A stretch of 64,000 nt of DNA from Tetraselmis striata (taxonomy: Eukaryota > Chlorophyta > Chlorodendrophyceae > Chlorodendrales > Chlorodendraceae), in assembly GCA_006384855.1 (NCBI GenBank), contig VCJN01002011.1, positions 1 through 64,000 of the forward strand, read 5' to 3'. This document shows, in pieces, positions 41,414 to 54,724 of the stretch. The notes beneath the pieces are model-generated. The model was not told where the DNA came from and searched no databases. It was given only the letters and a program-made list of their open reading frames with translations. The translations under genes were made by a program, and so were the position numbers. Position 1 is the first letter of the stretch; the number at the start of each line of letters is the position of its first letter.

Positions 41414-42849
41414 AAATAGATGATGTTGAGAGATGTTGATTGTTTAATAGCTACCCGCTTTACATCCGCTCGACTATTGGTGACGACGATCTTGTATGCT
41501 TCTGAGGGGGTCGCGGCCGCCGCCTGAGAGCCGGAATAGCAACGACTGCAGCAGGGTGCATATCATATCACACTACGGTCAATGTTCGACTGGCAAATTT
41601 GTTTCAGTTTCCGGCCATTTATTGATGTTTCCCTGGCTCGGCAGAAGGCGTCTCGAAGTATATATACTCTAACAGATAGACTCTAACATTAGTGCCAGGT
41701 CGCATATCGGAGGCCGTGGTAGCTATAGCGCGAGTTACTGCGCTACCTACTAAGTGCGTGAAGACAAAAGGCACATTCAATAAGATTCTGAGATAGCGAC
41801 GGCCCATTCAAGATTCTGCAGTAGCGACATCTGAAAAGCGCAACACTAGGCTAGGTACGCGCGAGTTTGCTGGAGTTTGGTGGTGGGGGGGGGGGGGGGC
41901 GGGGGTGAGAATGTAGTTTTGCGACAGTATTATGTACCTTTGTACATAGAGTTCGCTCGTCGCTCGGTGTGCCTGGCATAGTCATCATATGGCATTACCA
42001 GTGCGTGGGTTGGCTGCATTGGGCTCAAAGCAGCACCGCAGAAGGACGCGGCCGCACCTGGAATCGCGATGCATGAGAGGGGGGACAGCAAGGGGGCGCA
42101 GGTTGGTGGTGGGGGGGGGGGGGGGGGGGGGGGGGGATTTGGCATTCCGGCAGGATCGAGTGCTGGTTTCGACATCAGCGCGCCAGCGATCCGAGCAATC
42201 CCAGCAAGCGGGAGATGTGCTACACGTTAGCAGTGGGACGGCGGGGGGCCGGCCATACACACCTCCACACCCGGATACCTCGGCCTCGCGTCAGTTGATA
42301 TCTCTCGGACCGGGCCGTCCAACTCCAAGTCGGTTTTTTCCGTGCAAGACGGATAAGGCAACGCGCAGCTCCTCAAATGCCGAGTCGCCGTAGTTGAGCA
42401 CCGCTGCACTATCAATGAAGAGAACGTGAGTGTCACCGTATGCCAGCTGGAGGGTCGGGTAATACTATCCGGTCTCAGTCATCGCGGGATGCCAGTGGTT
42501 CGACCCTTACTCGAATGATATCGACATACTTATGATTCCCGAAAATTTGAGGGAGGGCGCGCAAGCTGCCAGGCTGGCGCAAAGGCAGAAGATGGACTCA
42601 TGTCGTTGCCCCGATAAGTCAAATAGCAAGGCTGACGGGGGCTGGCGCGTGCGCCGCTGGTCATCGGCGTGGCCTAGACATAGCGGCGTTGCTAGCCGAA
42701 TATGAAGCCGCCGTTTGCCCAGTGCCATTCAATCCTCCATATCACCAATGTGACCATTTAAACAGGGAGGGGTCGCGTACTTGCCATCACGCCGCCCATG
42801 GGCGGGCAGGCACGCATGCCGCCGTGGGGTTGTAAGCTTTGGAGAAGGG
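41414..42849. other. Unassigned region with G tracts
   Basis: G15 at 41885-41899 and G26 at 42111-42136. Short ORFs on both strands around 41,930-42,440 look like homopolymer artefacts. No gene could be supported. Confidence 0.4.
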
Positions 42850-43385
42850 TTTTTTCCCGCCCCCGGGACAGGACTGGCACCAATGAAACCCTTGCAGCGT
42901 CTCGACGACGGCCGTTTGGGCAGCAATCCAGTTACGGAAAGTCCTAGGTAGGCGACGCTCCGTTATAGTCATCAAGCAAATTGCCGAAGCATTCTGCAAG
43001 ACTAATTGGAGGCCAGTGACGGAATTTCCAACATTGTTGGATCACCGTCTAAAACACTGCCATCAAAATACCCGGCACTGACCACGAAAGGTCCGCCCTA
43101 CCCGCTTGGGCGTCGGCCCATTCGAGTAGTGCGAGTTGGGGCAAGCCCCAACCGGCGGAGCAAAGCATTTCAGGAGTCCGATACATGTGCAACAAAAAAG
43201 GCAATGTGTGAGAGGGTCCGGCGCCATAGCTGGAAAAGTTTCCCATTCCCAGTACAATCCAGGGCGCCGTGAAGGGAGGGGGGGACCCCGCCCAAAATGA
43301 AGGCAGTTAAATCCTCGGGCGTTGACGCAATAACCTGACTACTAATAAAATCCCTGAACTCCGGAACTCACAACCCAAAATTATG
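42850..43385 (-). mobile_element. 5'-truncated LINE copy, inverted relative to the neighbouring LINE
   Basis: About 535 bp that is the reverse complement of 46,880-47,412, the 3' end of the LINE that follows. It carries the last about 65 codons of the LINE ORF (WETFPAMAPDPLTHCLFCCT) and the 3' untranslated part. Homology stops near 43,385, as in a typical 5'-truncated insertion. Confidence 0.7.
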
Positions 43386-43699
43386 GAGAATGGGTTTAGC
43401 GCAGGCTAGGAACAACTTTGCAGCCAATGAAATTGTTACACTGTATCGGGGTGTACACGACATTTATACAGATTAGATAGCGGCTTGGAAACCAGTTGTG
43501 CGTAGGCACTAAGCTTTGGGAATGCAATCTAGTCTTGGGTCATCATGCATCGCTGCAGCATTGCTGCGGCATTGCAGTATTTATATTACGGCATTATGAC
43601 ATTGTTGATGCGGCGTTGCGGCATATCGGGTACCCGTAGGGTCGTAGGGATGATATATGGTGCAGCCTCGTACATACATGTGCGAGCTATCGTAAGAAT

Positions 43700-46600
43700 G
43701 TGTAATGTCTAACGTGTACTGGTGGCGTACGCGTATGAGCAGATGAGTAGTAGCAGTATGTGTATAGTCGCTAGCGCCCATGTTGGACCTGTGTCCGGGT
43801 GGGGGGAGGTTGCAATGACTCCGCGGCCACTATATATATTTATCTCGGCCTATTTGCCCACCGGCTCACAGGGGGAACCGTATCGGGACTGCCTGCGCGA
43901 AGAGTTGGCGCGGCTTCGTACGAGTTATCCGAGGGATATGATCGTGGTGGGGGGGGATTGGAACATGGGTGAAAGGGAGTTGACGGCTCTACTCAGGCGT
44001 TGGCGGTGCCTTTCCGGCGGTAAGCCCATGTGGCCGCGGGATGCATCGGCGCGCGAACGGGGTACTTGCCGGAGGGGCAGCTACCGCGTTCTCGACCACT
44101 TCATCGCATGGCCTCCCACCATAGCCCCCCCCCTCTCTCGCCCTCGGCATGGGTGGACTACTCTTGGGACACCTCCGATCTCTTCCCTGTCCCGTCTTCT
44201 TTCCCCGTGGGCGCCATCCGTGAGGATACCTGTCCACCTCCCCTGCATGAACGCATGTCTGCAAGGTCCATTCCCAAACCGGCCCACGGTGACTCTCCCT
44301 CTGAATGGCCCAAGCCGTTCCACGATTTTGTCACCGCTAATCCGTTCGCGGTGCTCACCCCTCTAGATGAACCACCTGTAGACGGCGGGCCCTCGGGAGG
44401 GGGGGGATCCCTAGACAGCGGCGCCGACCACTTTATCCAGGCAATATGGTCGGCGGCGCGTGGGGTAGGGGTTGTTACCAAGCCAAGGCATCGTGGCCTA
44501 GGGCCGCCGCTGCAACGGTATATATATCCTAGGTGCGATTAATTGTCGGCGCATGGCCTTCATGGCGTGCCGGGGGACTAGGGCCCCTCGGGATGCCGCT
44601 CTAGCGTCGGCACATTATGCTGTTGCACGGCATAGGGTCCGGACACTAGTACGTAATAACCGCCGCCGGCAGAGGGAGCGGGCCGTGCTAAAAGCGGTTC
44701 AGGATTTTAAGCAGGGTGGTGGGAGACGGGAGTTCTGGAAGTGGGCGCGCTCTCTCCATAAGGGGCAAAGTTCATTCGAGGGCGCGAACGACCAGCCAGT
44801 ACGCGATCCGGTATCGGGGGTACTTCATACCGAGCCGGGCGAAACCAATGCGTGCTGGGCGCGGCACTATCGGGAGCTGTTGCGTGACCCCCACCCCCTA
44901 GCACAACGGGTTGCGATATACGGGTTGCGTGGGAACACCGCCACGGTACATCGCCACCCATTGCCCCCGCACTAAACGGGATTTATGGGTATATAACCTG
45001 GGAGGAACTAGTCAAGGCTCTTAGGCGTTTAAAAAATAATAGGGCCCAGGGGCAAGATGGGATCACTGCGGAGGCTTTAAACTTGGCGATATACGCCCCA
45101 AATAGCCATTTTGGCAAGACATTGCTGGCCTTAATTAACGGGATATGGACTAAGAACTATATCTCCCAGCAGTGGCGAAGCTCGGCCATAGTATCGGTGC
45201 CCAAGAAAGGCGACGCGACCGTTGTGGACAATTATAGGGGTATTTCGATTATGGGTGCCGCTATGAAACTCCTTATGACCGTCATTACCCAATGCTTGCA
45301 AGACGTATGCAAAGCTAAAGGGATAATCCGCCGTGGGCAAGCGGGTTTCATGCGGAATGAGGAGGGCCCCATGCAAGTCGCCAGCTTGTTCGATATCGCG
45401 GCTCGTCGCCAAGCGGCAGGTCTACCCACGTACGCGGGTTTCATTGACTTTAGGAAGGCATATGACACCGTACCTCATGAGCGTTTATTCCTACAACTAC
45501 AAGCTATAGGAGGTACGGGTCATATGCTTACCTTCATTAAAACTCTATACAAGGATAGCAGTATGGTACGGGTCAAGACGGGGGTGGCCCCGGGAACACT
45601 ATTAGAACCCATACCCATTGAGCGTGGCCTCCTACAGGGATGCCCCGCTTCCCCCATCCTGTTTAATATATTTATTAACGATATATTCGATGGGGTAGAA
45701 CATCTAGAGGGTGTGATGTACCAGGGTGCACCGACACATTCGCGGCAAGGTAACCACTAAGGGTGCCAGGTCAGTTATACGCGGACGACGCGGTTGGTAT
45801 CACAGGCTCGTTCGATAACCTGCATGCCGTGTTTGCCCACTTCTCGCAGTGGGCGGAAGACCATTTTATGGGGTTTGGGGTACTTAAGTGTGGGGTGATG
45901 GCATTAGGCCGATATTCCGACGAGACCGCGTTAGGCGAACAAGCTGCCCGATGGCAGCTTGGGGGGGAACGGGTACCGGTTGTAAATGAATATAGGTACT
46001 TGGGCACGGTCATTAAGTCGGATTTAGGTATGCAACACATAGTAGACGACCGGGTTAAGAAGAGTAAACGCGCCATTGAGGCGCTCGATTCGGTATTAGT
46101 CAGTGGACGGGACATAATCCCTATTAATGTGCGTGTGTCGGTCTTTAAAACCTGTGCACTGCCGGTTTTAACTTATGGGTGTGAAGTATGGGGCATGGAT
46201 AGAACTAGCGGCGCAAGTAAATTACAGACCGCACTCAATCAGTGCTTGCGGTGCCTCATTGGGGTAGGTAAAAAGTCCCCTAGGGTGGCCACTGCACCGA
46301 TGATGCGGGAATTGGATATTGCGCCCATAGAGGCTACGGCCGCTGCGGCACGGGCTTGGGCGTTCCTTAAAGCATCCGACTTGAATACATGTATATGCCA
46401 TTTAGTAGAGCAGCCAAGTCGGGCGCGCCCTAACACGTGGACGTCAGGGACTGTGCGGTGGTTAGATCGACTAGCTAGGGCGAACGTAGGGCTAGCTGAG
46501 GGGGCGCACCTTCCACTTGAGTGGAGGTCACTAGCCGCGCGCGATGCCGCTAAACTAGTAAAGGCATCGGTGTGGGCGCATTTCGAATCGTCGGCATCGT

Positions 46601-47412
46601 TAGCACGCAATAAAACCTGGGGTATATATGTTCAGGCATCTTATGTGTCAAACCCGTTGCCATAGTATGGTGTGGGTGTCCCCGCGGGGGTTGTTGCCGG
46701 GTTGCACATTATGATACAATTACGCACCCGAGTATTTCCCATTGCCCGCCGATTGGCCCGGATTCATGCCATGCCTGAGCGGTTCCTGGAACACTGCCAT
46801 GCATGTGGCGGAGGTGAATCTGAGACTATCGAACATATGTTGGTGGAGTGCCCGCGGTGGGGGTATCACCGTCATACTTTTGGGTTGTTAGTTCCGGAGT
46901 TCAGGGATTTTATTAGTAGTCAGGTTATTGCGTCAACACCTGAGGACCTAACTGCCTTCATTTTGGGCGCGGTCCCCCCCCTCCCTTCACAGCGCCCTGG
47001 ATTTTACTGGGAATTGGAAACTTTTCCAGCTATGGCGTCGCGCCCTCCCTCACATTGCCTTTTTTGTTGCACATGTATCGCACTCCCGAAATGCTTTGCT
47101 CCGCGGGTTGGGGCTTGCCCCAACTCGCATTACTCGAATGGGCCGATGCCCAAACGGGTAGGGCGGACCTTTCGTGGTCAGTGCCAGGTATTTTGATGGC
47201 AGTGTTTTAGAAGGTGATCCAACAGTGTTGGAAATTCCGTCACTGGCCTCTAATTAGTCTTGCAGAATGCTTCGGCAATTTGCTTGATGACTATAACGGA
47301 GCGTCGCCTACCCAGGGCTTTCCGTAACTGGATTGCTGCCTAAACGGCCGTCGTAGAGACGCTGCAAGCAAGGGTTTCACTGGTGCCAGTCATGTCCCGG
47401 GGGCGGAAAAAC
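43700..47412 (+). mobile_element. LINE (APE-type endonuclease plus RT), frameshifted
   Basis: Endonuclease C-terminal half at 43,722-44,366 (FISAYLPTGSQGEPYRD, IVVGGDWNMGE). Next come linker pieces (44,553-44,975), RT at 45,083-45,760 (IVSVPKKGDATVVDNYRGIS, FIDFRKAYDTVPHERL, RGLLQGCPASPILFN) continued at 45,763-46,665 (QLYADDAVGIT), and a C-terminal Cys/His motif at 46,672-47,196 (CHACGGGE, then EHMLVECPRW). The reading moves between frames at about four or five points, and the 5' end lacks the start of the endonuclease, so the copy is truncated and inactive. The AP-endonuclease, RT and C-terminal CCHC order fits the L1/I/Jockey-type groups; I cannot name the clade. Confidence 0.8.
45003..46665 (+). 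pseudogene. LINE reverse transcriptase remnant
   Basis: RT blocks are present in order (DNYRGIS, FIDFRKAYD, GLLQGCPASP, YADD). The YADD block lies in a different frame from the preceding blocks, the join being near 45,760. It belongs to the LINE at 43,700-47,412. Confidence 0.8.
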
Positions 47413-49024
47413 AACTAGCGACTATTCGCTAGTCGCTAGCTACGGGTGATTTTCTGATTGTCTTTTGCAGGTACGGTAGCTCATGCAATGTAACCAGTAT
47501 AGAGTTTTTCCATGATAACGTTAAGTACTAGCGTCGCATGGGCGTTGACCCGGCGAGATCGCGGCAGGTACATGGAGAGCCGGCACTTACCGGGCAAGTC
47601 AGGCAGCGGATTGAGGACGGAGCGGCTCAGCGACCGGCCGCTCGAGCATCGCTGACGCGCCTCAGGCTGAGCGTCTCGCTCACGTCGCCAACGTGCCTGA
47701 CGTCATAAAATCGCAGTCGAAGGGTTGGGGTTTGCCCTTGGAGTGCTTTTTGGGGCAGGATCGTGGGAGATTTTGGTACGATAGGCACTGAAGGTGGGCG
47801 AGGCGCGGCGAGTTCTGTGAGCGGAACGTCGCGCCGCGCAGCTTTTGAACTGCTTGCCGCCTCCTGGCAACCCTGCGACCCAATAATCCAGTCCCCACGG
47901 GCCAGGGTGCCAAAAAGCTAGTACTTAAACGTTATGTGGAAAAACTCTATACACATACATACACTACTCTTCAAAATTAAGAGTAATGGTAAGCGAACTG
48001 TCCGGGGTAGTTGGTGAGCATTTTTCCGAGTATCAATCAACCCCTTACGAAAACCCTCCGAGCTGGGGACCCGAGCTGGGTATTTAAAATTATTTCGGAG
48101 TGCGAAAACTACTGCTCAAATCTTAGAATTATGACGGAAAGATCACCGATTTATGCCGAATTTGGACTTGAGGGGTTTTTTAGGTGCTCTTACGGCTGCG
48201 GCGCGCGCCGTAAGAGTTGAATACGTGCTTGCCCCACCATGTAGAGCTAGTAGCGCGCTACCGTATGAAGCGGTTGCTAAAAGGTGCGCATGCTCATTAC
48301 AAAACAATTCGCCGCGTACACGAGTACGTGCCTCGTGATAGGTGTAGCACTTGGGTAACGCTAATGTACGTGGGCATTATGAGCTGTTGGAAGGCGCGAT
48401 ACGGGATCACTCGCGGTACCATGCGAGCACATCTATGGGCAGTCTATTGCTATAGAGCCATGCCAAAGACTCCTCATATGCTGCGCGTAGGAATATTTTA
48501 TTATTTTTGCTAGTGTAAACTCGAGATGTGCGAAATTCGCGCCTCGTTATTACATCTACATGCACCTCAATGTACACGGCCAAATCAATTCAATCTAAAA
48601 TATGGGGGTTGTAGCCAGCACTCCTACCCGCCAACATCCCCCTGTATTAGGATTGGCGCCACGCGCTTCGATTGCGCGTGAGCACACACTCTACCCAAAG
48701 TAGGGTTTGCCATTTATTTTGAAGCGTAGTGTACAAGTTTGCAGCAGGTGTACTATTACGAGTATTGGTATCAGTATTATTATTGGCATGAGGATGAGTT
48801 TGCAGGTAGGGTTATAGTGGTTGCCCTAACATTCCATCCCGGGCTCCCAGATAAAACGTTAGACCGTCGGGATACGCGTAGGGAAATATTTGGCGGACAC
48901 GGAACGATAACCAGGTTTTGCAAGCATTTCGTCGGAGGGAAGGGCGGGCTTAATGGGCATACATGTGCAGCATATCAACACTTTTCAGGTTTAGCATATT
49001 GCTCCCATGAATCGCGGAATGCGG
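47413..49024. other. Unassigned intergenic region
   Basis: Begins with a short inverted repeat (ACTAGCGACTATTCGCTAGT) directly after the LINE 3' end. ORFs at 48,011-48,513 show no recognisable family. Otherwise nothing identified. Confidence 0.4.
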
Positions 49025-49383
49025 TGTAAGTACTCGTGGCAGTACTTAGTGAAACATGGCTCTTACTCGTAGCGTTTTTGGCGAATTGAGTTGGTTGCAG
49101 GATGTAATCTCTTACAACATGCTGGTGGCATTGGATATTTATCCTATAGCGGTCCGACTGGGCACCGCGGACAGGCAACTAGTAGCGCTATCCTGATGAT
49201 TAGAGTTCTAGCGCGTACTGTATTTATGTTACAAGAATATTATTACTGGCTTCTGGTTGTGGCCGTACCAGTACATAATACGCGTGCTGAAATATCAGCA
49301 GTACAACAGTAAGATTACTTGGCCATAAAACGTCGCAGGTTTGTGGTGTAATATTAGGGTAGTCGCTAGGCGCAACCCTAACA
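49025..49383 (-). repeat. LTR of Ty3 element 2 (3' LTR in element orientation)
   Basis: 359 bp, matching 54361-54719 along its full length with a few differences. Confidence 0.88.
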
Positions 49384-49503
49384 TTCCCACCCCTCTGATA
49401 AATGACGAACTGGAAAGTGTCTGTTCGCGTCGCCGAAGGCCTGGCCCAGATGTCGGTTGGCGGTGGAAGCGTGATATAGCAACAGCAACAGCAGCAGTAG
49501 GTG

Positions 49504-52500
49504 TCAACGCTCCGGGATGGACTCTGGAAAACGTGACGGGTGGCGCGCTCGCAGGTTGGCGTATTCCTTTGAGCGTAGCGTGTCTTGCAGATGTCGGCTC
49601 GTCCTCGCGAAATCGTGTAGCGCCTCGACACGTCGCAGCGCGCTATATGGTTCCCAGCTGTCATGACTTGAGTCGTAGTTCAGCCAACGCACCAGAAAGA
49701 CGAGGCAGAGTCCTCGCTTGAACAGATCCTCGCGGCGCTCGATAGAGAAATCGAGCACGCGTTCAACGACGAACTCGTCGACAGGGGGCTCCACACTGGA
49801 CGGTATTGTATCGGGCTGTGCATATGGGTTGACGCACTGGCGCAGTCGACTGATGTGAAAACCATTGTGGCAGTCGAACGTTCGTGGCAGGCGCAGACGA
49901 TACGCCTGGCTGGAGATCTTGGCTGTGACCGGGTAGGGGCCGATGTAGCGCTGTCGGAACTTGCGCGCCGGCTGGTTGCGTATGAGCAAGTGCTCCGTTG
50001 AGAGCCAGACTTTGTCTCCTTCTGCGAACTCAACAGGGCTGGTTTTGCGGTCGGCATAGACCTTTTGATATTCATCAGCAAGCTTCAGTTGCTCAGTAAT
50101 CAACATGTGAATATCTTGAATATTTGCAACTGTGTTGCGTGCATCTTGGTTGGCAGTAGCAATCAGATCAGGTGGTGTCAGTGGCATCATGCCATAAATT
50201 GCCTCAAAAGGGGCATAATGTGTTGCTGAATGGACTGAATTGTTGTAAGAAAATTCAGCAAGAGCCAAATGACTTAACCAAGAGTCATGTTGCTTGTGAA
50301 CAAACGCACGTAATATTTGCTCAATAGTTCTATGGGTGCGTTCAGTTTGACCGTCAGTTTGCGGGTGATAAGCGCTGGAAATATTTAGCTTAGTTTGCAG
50401 AGCTGTAAACAATGATTTCCAGAACACTGAAGTGAACCTGGGATCTCTGTCAGAGATGATACATCTGCTGAGACCATGGTGTCTGTAAATATTGTCCAAA
50501 TATAATCTGGCCAGCTGTGTCGCATCAATCTTAATATTGCATGGCACAAAATGTGACTGTTTGGTGAATGTATCAACAAACGTAGCAATAGCATCATAGC
50601 CATCCACCTCAGGTAAGTTGGTTATAAAATCCATTGAGATTATCTCCCAAGGCTTGGTTGCCTTTGGCAAGGGAAATAAAGAACCATGAGGCTTGGTGGT
50701 AGCTGCTTTGACTCTAACGCAAGTATCACAGTGTTTGCAGTAATGCTTGACTGTGTTATTCATGCGTGGCCACCAAAACATACGCAGTATGTTGGCAAGA
50801 GTGCGGGTATGGTTGGGGTGTCCATTACCAACATGATACTCCTCAATGATGAGTTTTCTCAGTTCAGAATCATTGGGTATACAGACCTTATCTGCCATGT
50901 AGTAGAGACCATCAGTCTCATCTTGTCGCACACCGTTGGGGGTGCGTCCATGACTGTAGGCAACATCAGTGATGTAGGCAGCTTTGATCTTGTTTATTAG
51001 CTTGCTGTCAATCTGCAAGGCGGACATTGCTGACAAATAGTTCTGCATTTGTTCAAGGTCAGCTTCGACCAGCTGGTTTTCATATTCAGTCAATGCATAA
51101 TGCAAGTCAGGGCGGCGAGAGAGAGCATCAGCCTCATTGTCAGCGCCTTTGCGATATAATATCTGCAACACAGGCTCATTAGTCTGTGGGTTGACTGCCA
51201 TGTATGGTGAGATTTCATGTAACCATAGGGCATGGCGTCTGCCTAGTCCTTCCTGTGTAGGCAAATGCCTCAATGTGGCATGGTCAGTTACGGCGACTGT
51301 AATACGGCGACTGCCTTCCAAGTAGCAGTGCCATTCTTTCAGAGCACATACCACACCCAAGAGTTCTTGGTCATAGGTGGGATAATTTGTTTGTGCAGCC
51401 TGCAATGTCTTTGCATAATAGCTGCAGGGGTGTAAGTGGCCATCAGCATTAGCCTGGAGCAGAACTGCACCTAAGGCATATTTGCTGGCGTCAGTAGCCA
51501 CTACAAAGTCAGCATCTTTGCTGGAGTATAGATGTCATCAGGCGTTGAAAAGAGGAGGGAGCACTGGTGAGTCCAAATGGCATTACTAGCCACTCGAATT
51601 GGCCATAGACAGTTCGGAACGCTGTCTTAGGAACATCAGGTGGATTAATCCGGAGTTGGTGATAACCTAAGGCGAGATCAAGAGCTGAATAGACAGTAGC
51701 ACCAGATAGCATATCAAGTAATGCATCAGCAGGTGGAACAGGGAACTCGACCTTTTTGGTGTACTTATTCAATTGACAGTAGTCAATGCACATGCGCAGA
51801 CCGCCATTGGCCTTGCGGGCGAAGAGAACAGGAGCTGCATATGGAGAGAAGGACTCCTGTATAAACTGTTTCTCAAGAAAAGAATTCAGTTGTGTTCTTA
51901 GTTCCTCTAATTCTGCAGGTAATAATCTGTATATTTTTCCTGCAGGAACTTGAGCATCAGGAACAAGAGGGATCTCATGATCAAGACCAGGGCGTAATTG
52001 TGGAAGGTTGTCAAGCGGAGAGCATATTGGTTTATGCTTTCGCAATAAGTCTCTGATCTGAGCGGTATAAGCTGCAGACTGGTCAGTGTCAATTGTATTT
52101 ATCTCATCATCAATATCGAGCTCATCACTCTCTTTGGTGGCATTGTATTGTTTAACAATGGCGCAGAAATAAACTGTGTCAGGGTCATGCTTGGCAATTT
52201 CTCTGGCCATGGCATTAGCATGAACCATTCTGACATTAGCCTGGCGGGGCTCTGTTTGGCATTGGACTTTTAGTCCTGTGGAAAATGTCATCAGACCAGA
52301 TTCCCAATCAACATGTGGGTTGTGTTGTTTCAGGAATTGCATCCCTAAAACCAGATTGAAATTATGTTGTAACGGTGTGACTGTGAAGTCAATGGGTATT
52401 GTGTAATTGTTGATATTTAATTCAAGGGTGATTTTTTGTGAGGCGAGAACCATTCTACCATCAGCAAGAATAACTCTTACTTTGTTTTGAAGTGGTGTAG

Positions 52501-53446
52501 TTGGTATTTTATTTTCTTTGACATACTTGGTGCTGGCAAAGTTCAAAGTAGCACCGCTGTCAACCAGTACGGAAGGTGTTATATTAAATTCAGCACATGT
52601 TGGGTGTAATAGCAATAAGTCATGATCAGACTTGCTGGTAACAAAACATTTTTCTGTCATCATACGTGCCTGGTGGGACTTTGTGGCTTTTGGTTTATAT
52701 TCCTTACCTTGCTGTTCAGCCAGCATGGTTTTGAGTTCCTCAGTGGTAACGACGTCATTATTTGCCTGGGCTGAACGTTCCTCAACAGTGTAGTCAGCCA
52801 GGTAGACATCAACATACCACTCAGTGGGTCCCATAGGTTCAGTATCAGTCGCTGAACTGGGTGTGTGAAACAGATATGTTCCAGGCGGGTAGCTATGAAT
52901 TTTCTTATATTTTGAAAGCAGTGGTTTCCAGGATTGTCCTAATTGTGAGGACCATCTGGGCATAACAATAATACCTCTTTTGTCAAAAGGTGACTCTTGT
53001 CTTTGCATCTCAAAATGCTGCAAGATAGGCAGGGCTGTGTCATCATACACTGGATTGATGAACACAGTTTTACCTTTGATATTTTGTTGCAGAAATGGTT
53101 TTTCAGCACTGCAATTATCTGAACAGACAGCATCATATGCTGAGGCACAGGCATCAAAAGTGACTGGACCATAGGCATAATTCAGTCTCTTGAATTCTGC
53201 TTGGTCAAACACAACAGAGTCAGCTGGACATGCATTTGTTTTTGCATATTTGTCAATTTCAGTGTCATTCGTTTGATTATTGTTGTTGGTACGCATTCTG
53301 CGCACTCGAGATCTCTTTTGCATGATAGTCAGTTTGGCATGCAGTTTAGCATGCGTCTTTATGTCTTTGACATTGTTGTCGACATTTCTCTGCACCCTGT
53401 CTCGTCCTCGATGTCGGCAACGAGGTGTGAATGAGCACAGGAACAC
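49504..53446 (-). pseudogene. Pol region of Ty3 element 2 (fossil): Dam-like domain, protease, RT, RNase H, integrase, chromodomain
   Basis: Two long minus-strand readings. The upstream part has a Dam-like region (VTFDACASAYDAVC, FINPVYDD, GIIVMPRW), a protease LVDSGATLNFAS and RT (MCIDYCQLN, VMPFGLTSAPSSFQ). The downstream part has RNase H (ATDASKYALGAVL), an integrase zinc finger (HPNHTR, CDTCVRVK) and core (ISMDFITNLP, ISDRDPRF), and a chromodomain-like end (LVFLVRWLNY, DSWEPY). Unlike element 1 there is no Nudix-like region. Domain order is Ty3/gypsy chromovirus. Confidence 0.85.
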
Positions 53447-53683
53447 CCATGAGCTTCATGCTCAGGTTGTGAGTCGGAGGGGTTCAGTGCCGCGGGAGCG
53501 CAATGCTCAACCATATCGACATCTGTATCCTCGATCTCATGCAGGGGCTGGGCAGGCAGTTTGGCAGTGCATGCATGTTTGCATGGACTCACATGCAATT
53601 TCTTTGCATGGACTCGGCGACATGTCAATGTCGATTGTCTCAATTACATTGAGAGGCACAGGTTGGCATTTTGCTCAACACCG

Positions 53684-54350
53684 TCATTTGTTTTTGTGTA
53701 AGTCGATCTTGTCGACTTGCTTGGCTAGCTTATTAGCTGCCACTGCATGTATTTTGCATGGACTTACTCTGAGTCGAGACAGTCTCGTTGGCGTTGCTAG
53801 GCATCTTTTCACCTCGGCTCTTTCGTGCTTGGGAATCGCCTGCACAATACGTTGCACTTGCAAGTACTCAGGCACAGCGAAAGGTTCATTATGCAACAAG
53901 GCAAATGCGGGTTGTAGCTTGCGCTGCAAGTCGACACAATAGGTAGCTATGTTGGGGTCGCTCGGCTTGGCGCCGATGTCACGCGCGTAGTCTCCGACGG
54001 GTCTTGCCGTGTCGCGCGTAGTTCTCCAGAAAGGCCTTGACTGCTTGGACATCATGAACGTCGGCGAGCTTGCGAGAGATGTTCTGGGTTGGCGCCACAA
54101 CGCGGGCTTCCAGCATCTTCTTCTCGACAATTTGACGCATAGAATGCTCGGCGGGTGGACCACCGGGAGGGTAACCGGCTTGACGGGCGCTCCGGTGCGA
54201 TGCCATGGCGACATGCGACTCGGATAAGGGTTGAAGGGTACAGCATCGTTACCAAGGGTCGGCAGGACCAGCGAAATCGCGAATGTATCGTCGTGCGTGC
54301 GAGAGCAGGTCGCGGTGGGTCTGCAGGTGGAGATGGATCGTAACAGGAAG
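53684..54350 (-). pseudogene. Decayed Gag region of Ty3 element 2 (fossil)
   Basis: Between the 5' LTR and Pol, minus-strand readings show Gag-like segments (VEKKMLEARVVAPTQNISRK, FAVPEYLQVQRIVQAIPKHE). No zinc knuckle is visible. Broken. Confidence 0.45.
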
Positions 54351-54360
54351 CCGAAACCAG

Positions 54361-54719
54361 TGTAAGTACTCGTGGCAGTACTTAGTGAAACATGGCTCTT
54401 ACTCGTAGCGTTTTTGGCGAATTGAGTTGGTTGCAGGATGTAATCTCTTACAACATGCTGGTGGCATTGGATATTTATCCTATAGCGGTCCAACTGGGCA
54501 CCGCGGACAGGCAGCTAGTAGCGCTATCCTGATGATTAGTTGTAGCGCGTACTGTATTTATGTTACAAGGAATATTTATTACTGGCGCCTGGTTGTGGCC
54601 GTACCAGTACATACTACGCGTGCTGAAATATCAGCAGTACAACAGTAAGATTACTTGGCCATAAAACGTCGCAGGTTTGTGGTGTAATATTAGGGTAGTC
54701 GCTAGGCGCAACCCTAACA
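54361..54719 (-). repeat. LTR of Ty3 element 2 (5' LTR in element orientation)
   Basis: 359 bp, with the target duplication TGCGG directly beside it. Confidence 0.88.
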
Positions 54720-54724
54720 TGCGG

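Larger units (their letters stand above)
49025..54719 (-). mobile_element. Ty3-type LTR retrotransposon 2, moderately young, broken
   Basis: LTRs of 359 bp (49025-49383 and 54361-54719; on the minus strand TGTTAGGG to CTTACA) differ at a handful of positions, a few percent. A 5-bp duplication TGCGG flanks it (49020-49024 and 54720-54724). Pol is on the minus strand and the Gag region is decayed; the element has a few breaks. LTR divergence makes it clearly older than Ty3 element 1. Confidence 0.9.

Noticed and set aside
47400-48520. Small ORFs at 47,680-48,513
   Set aside because: No domain, no splice context, and no similarity to neighbouring elements.
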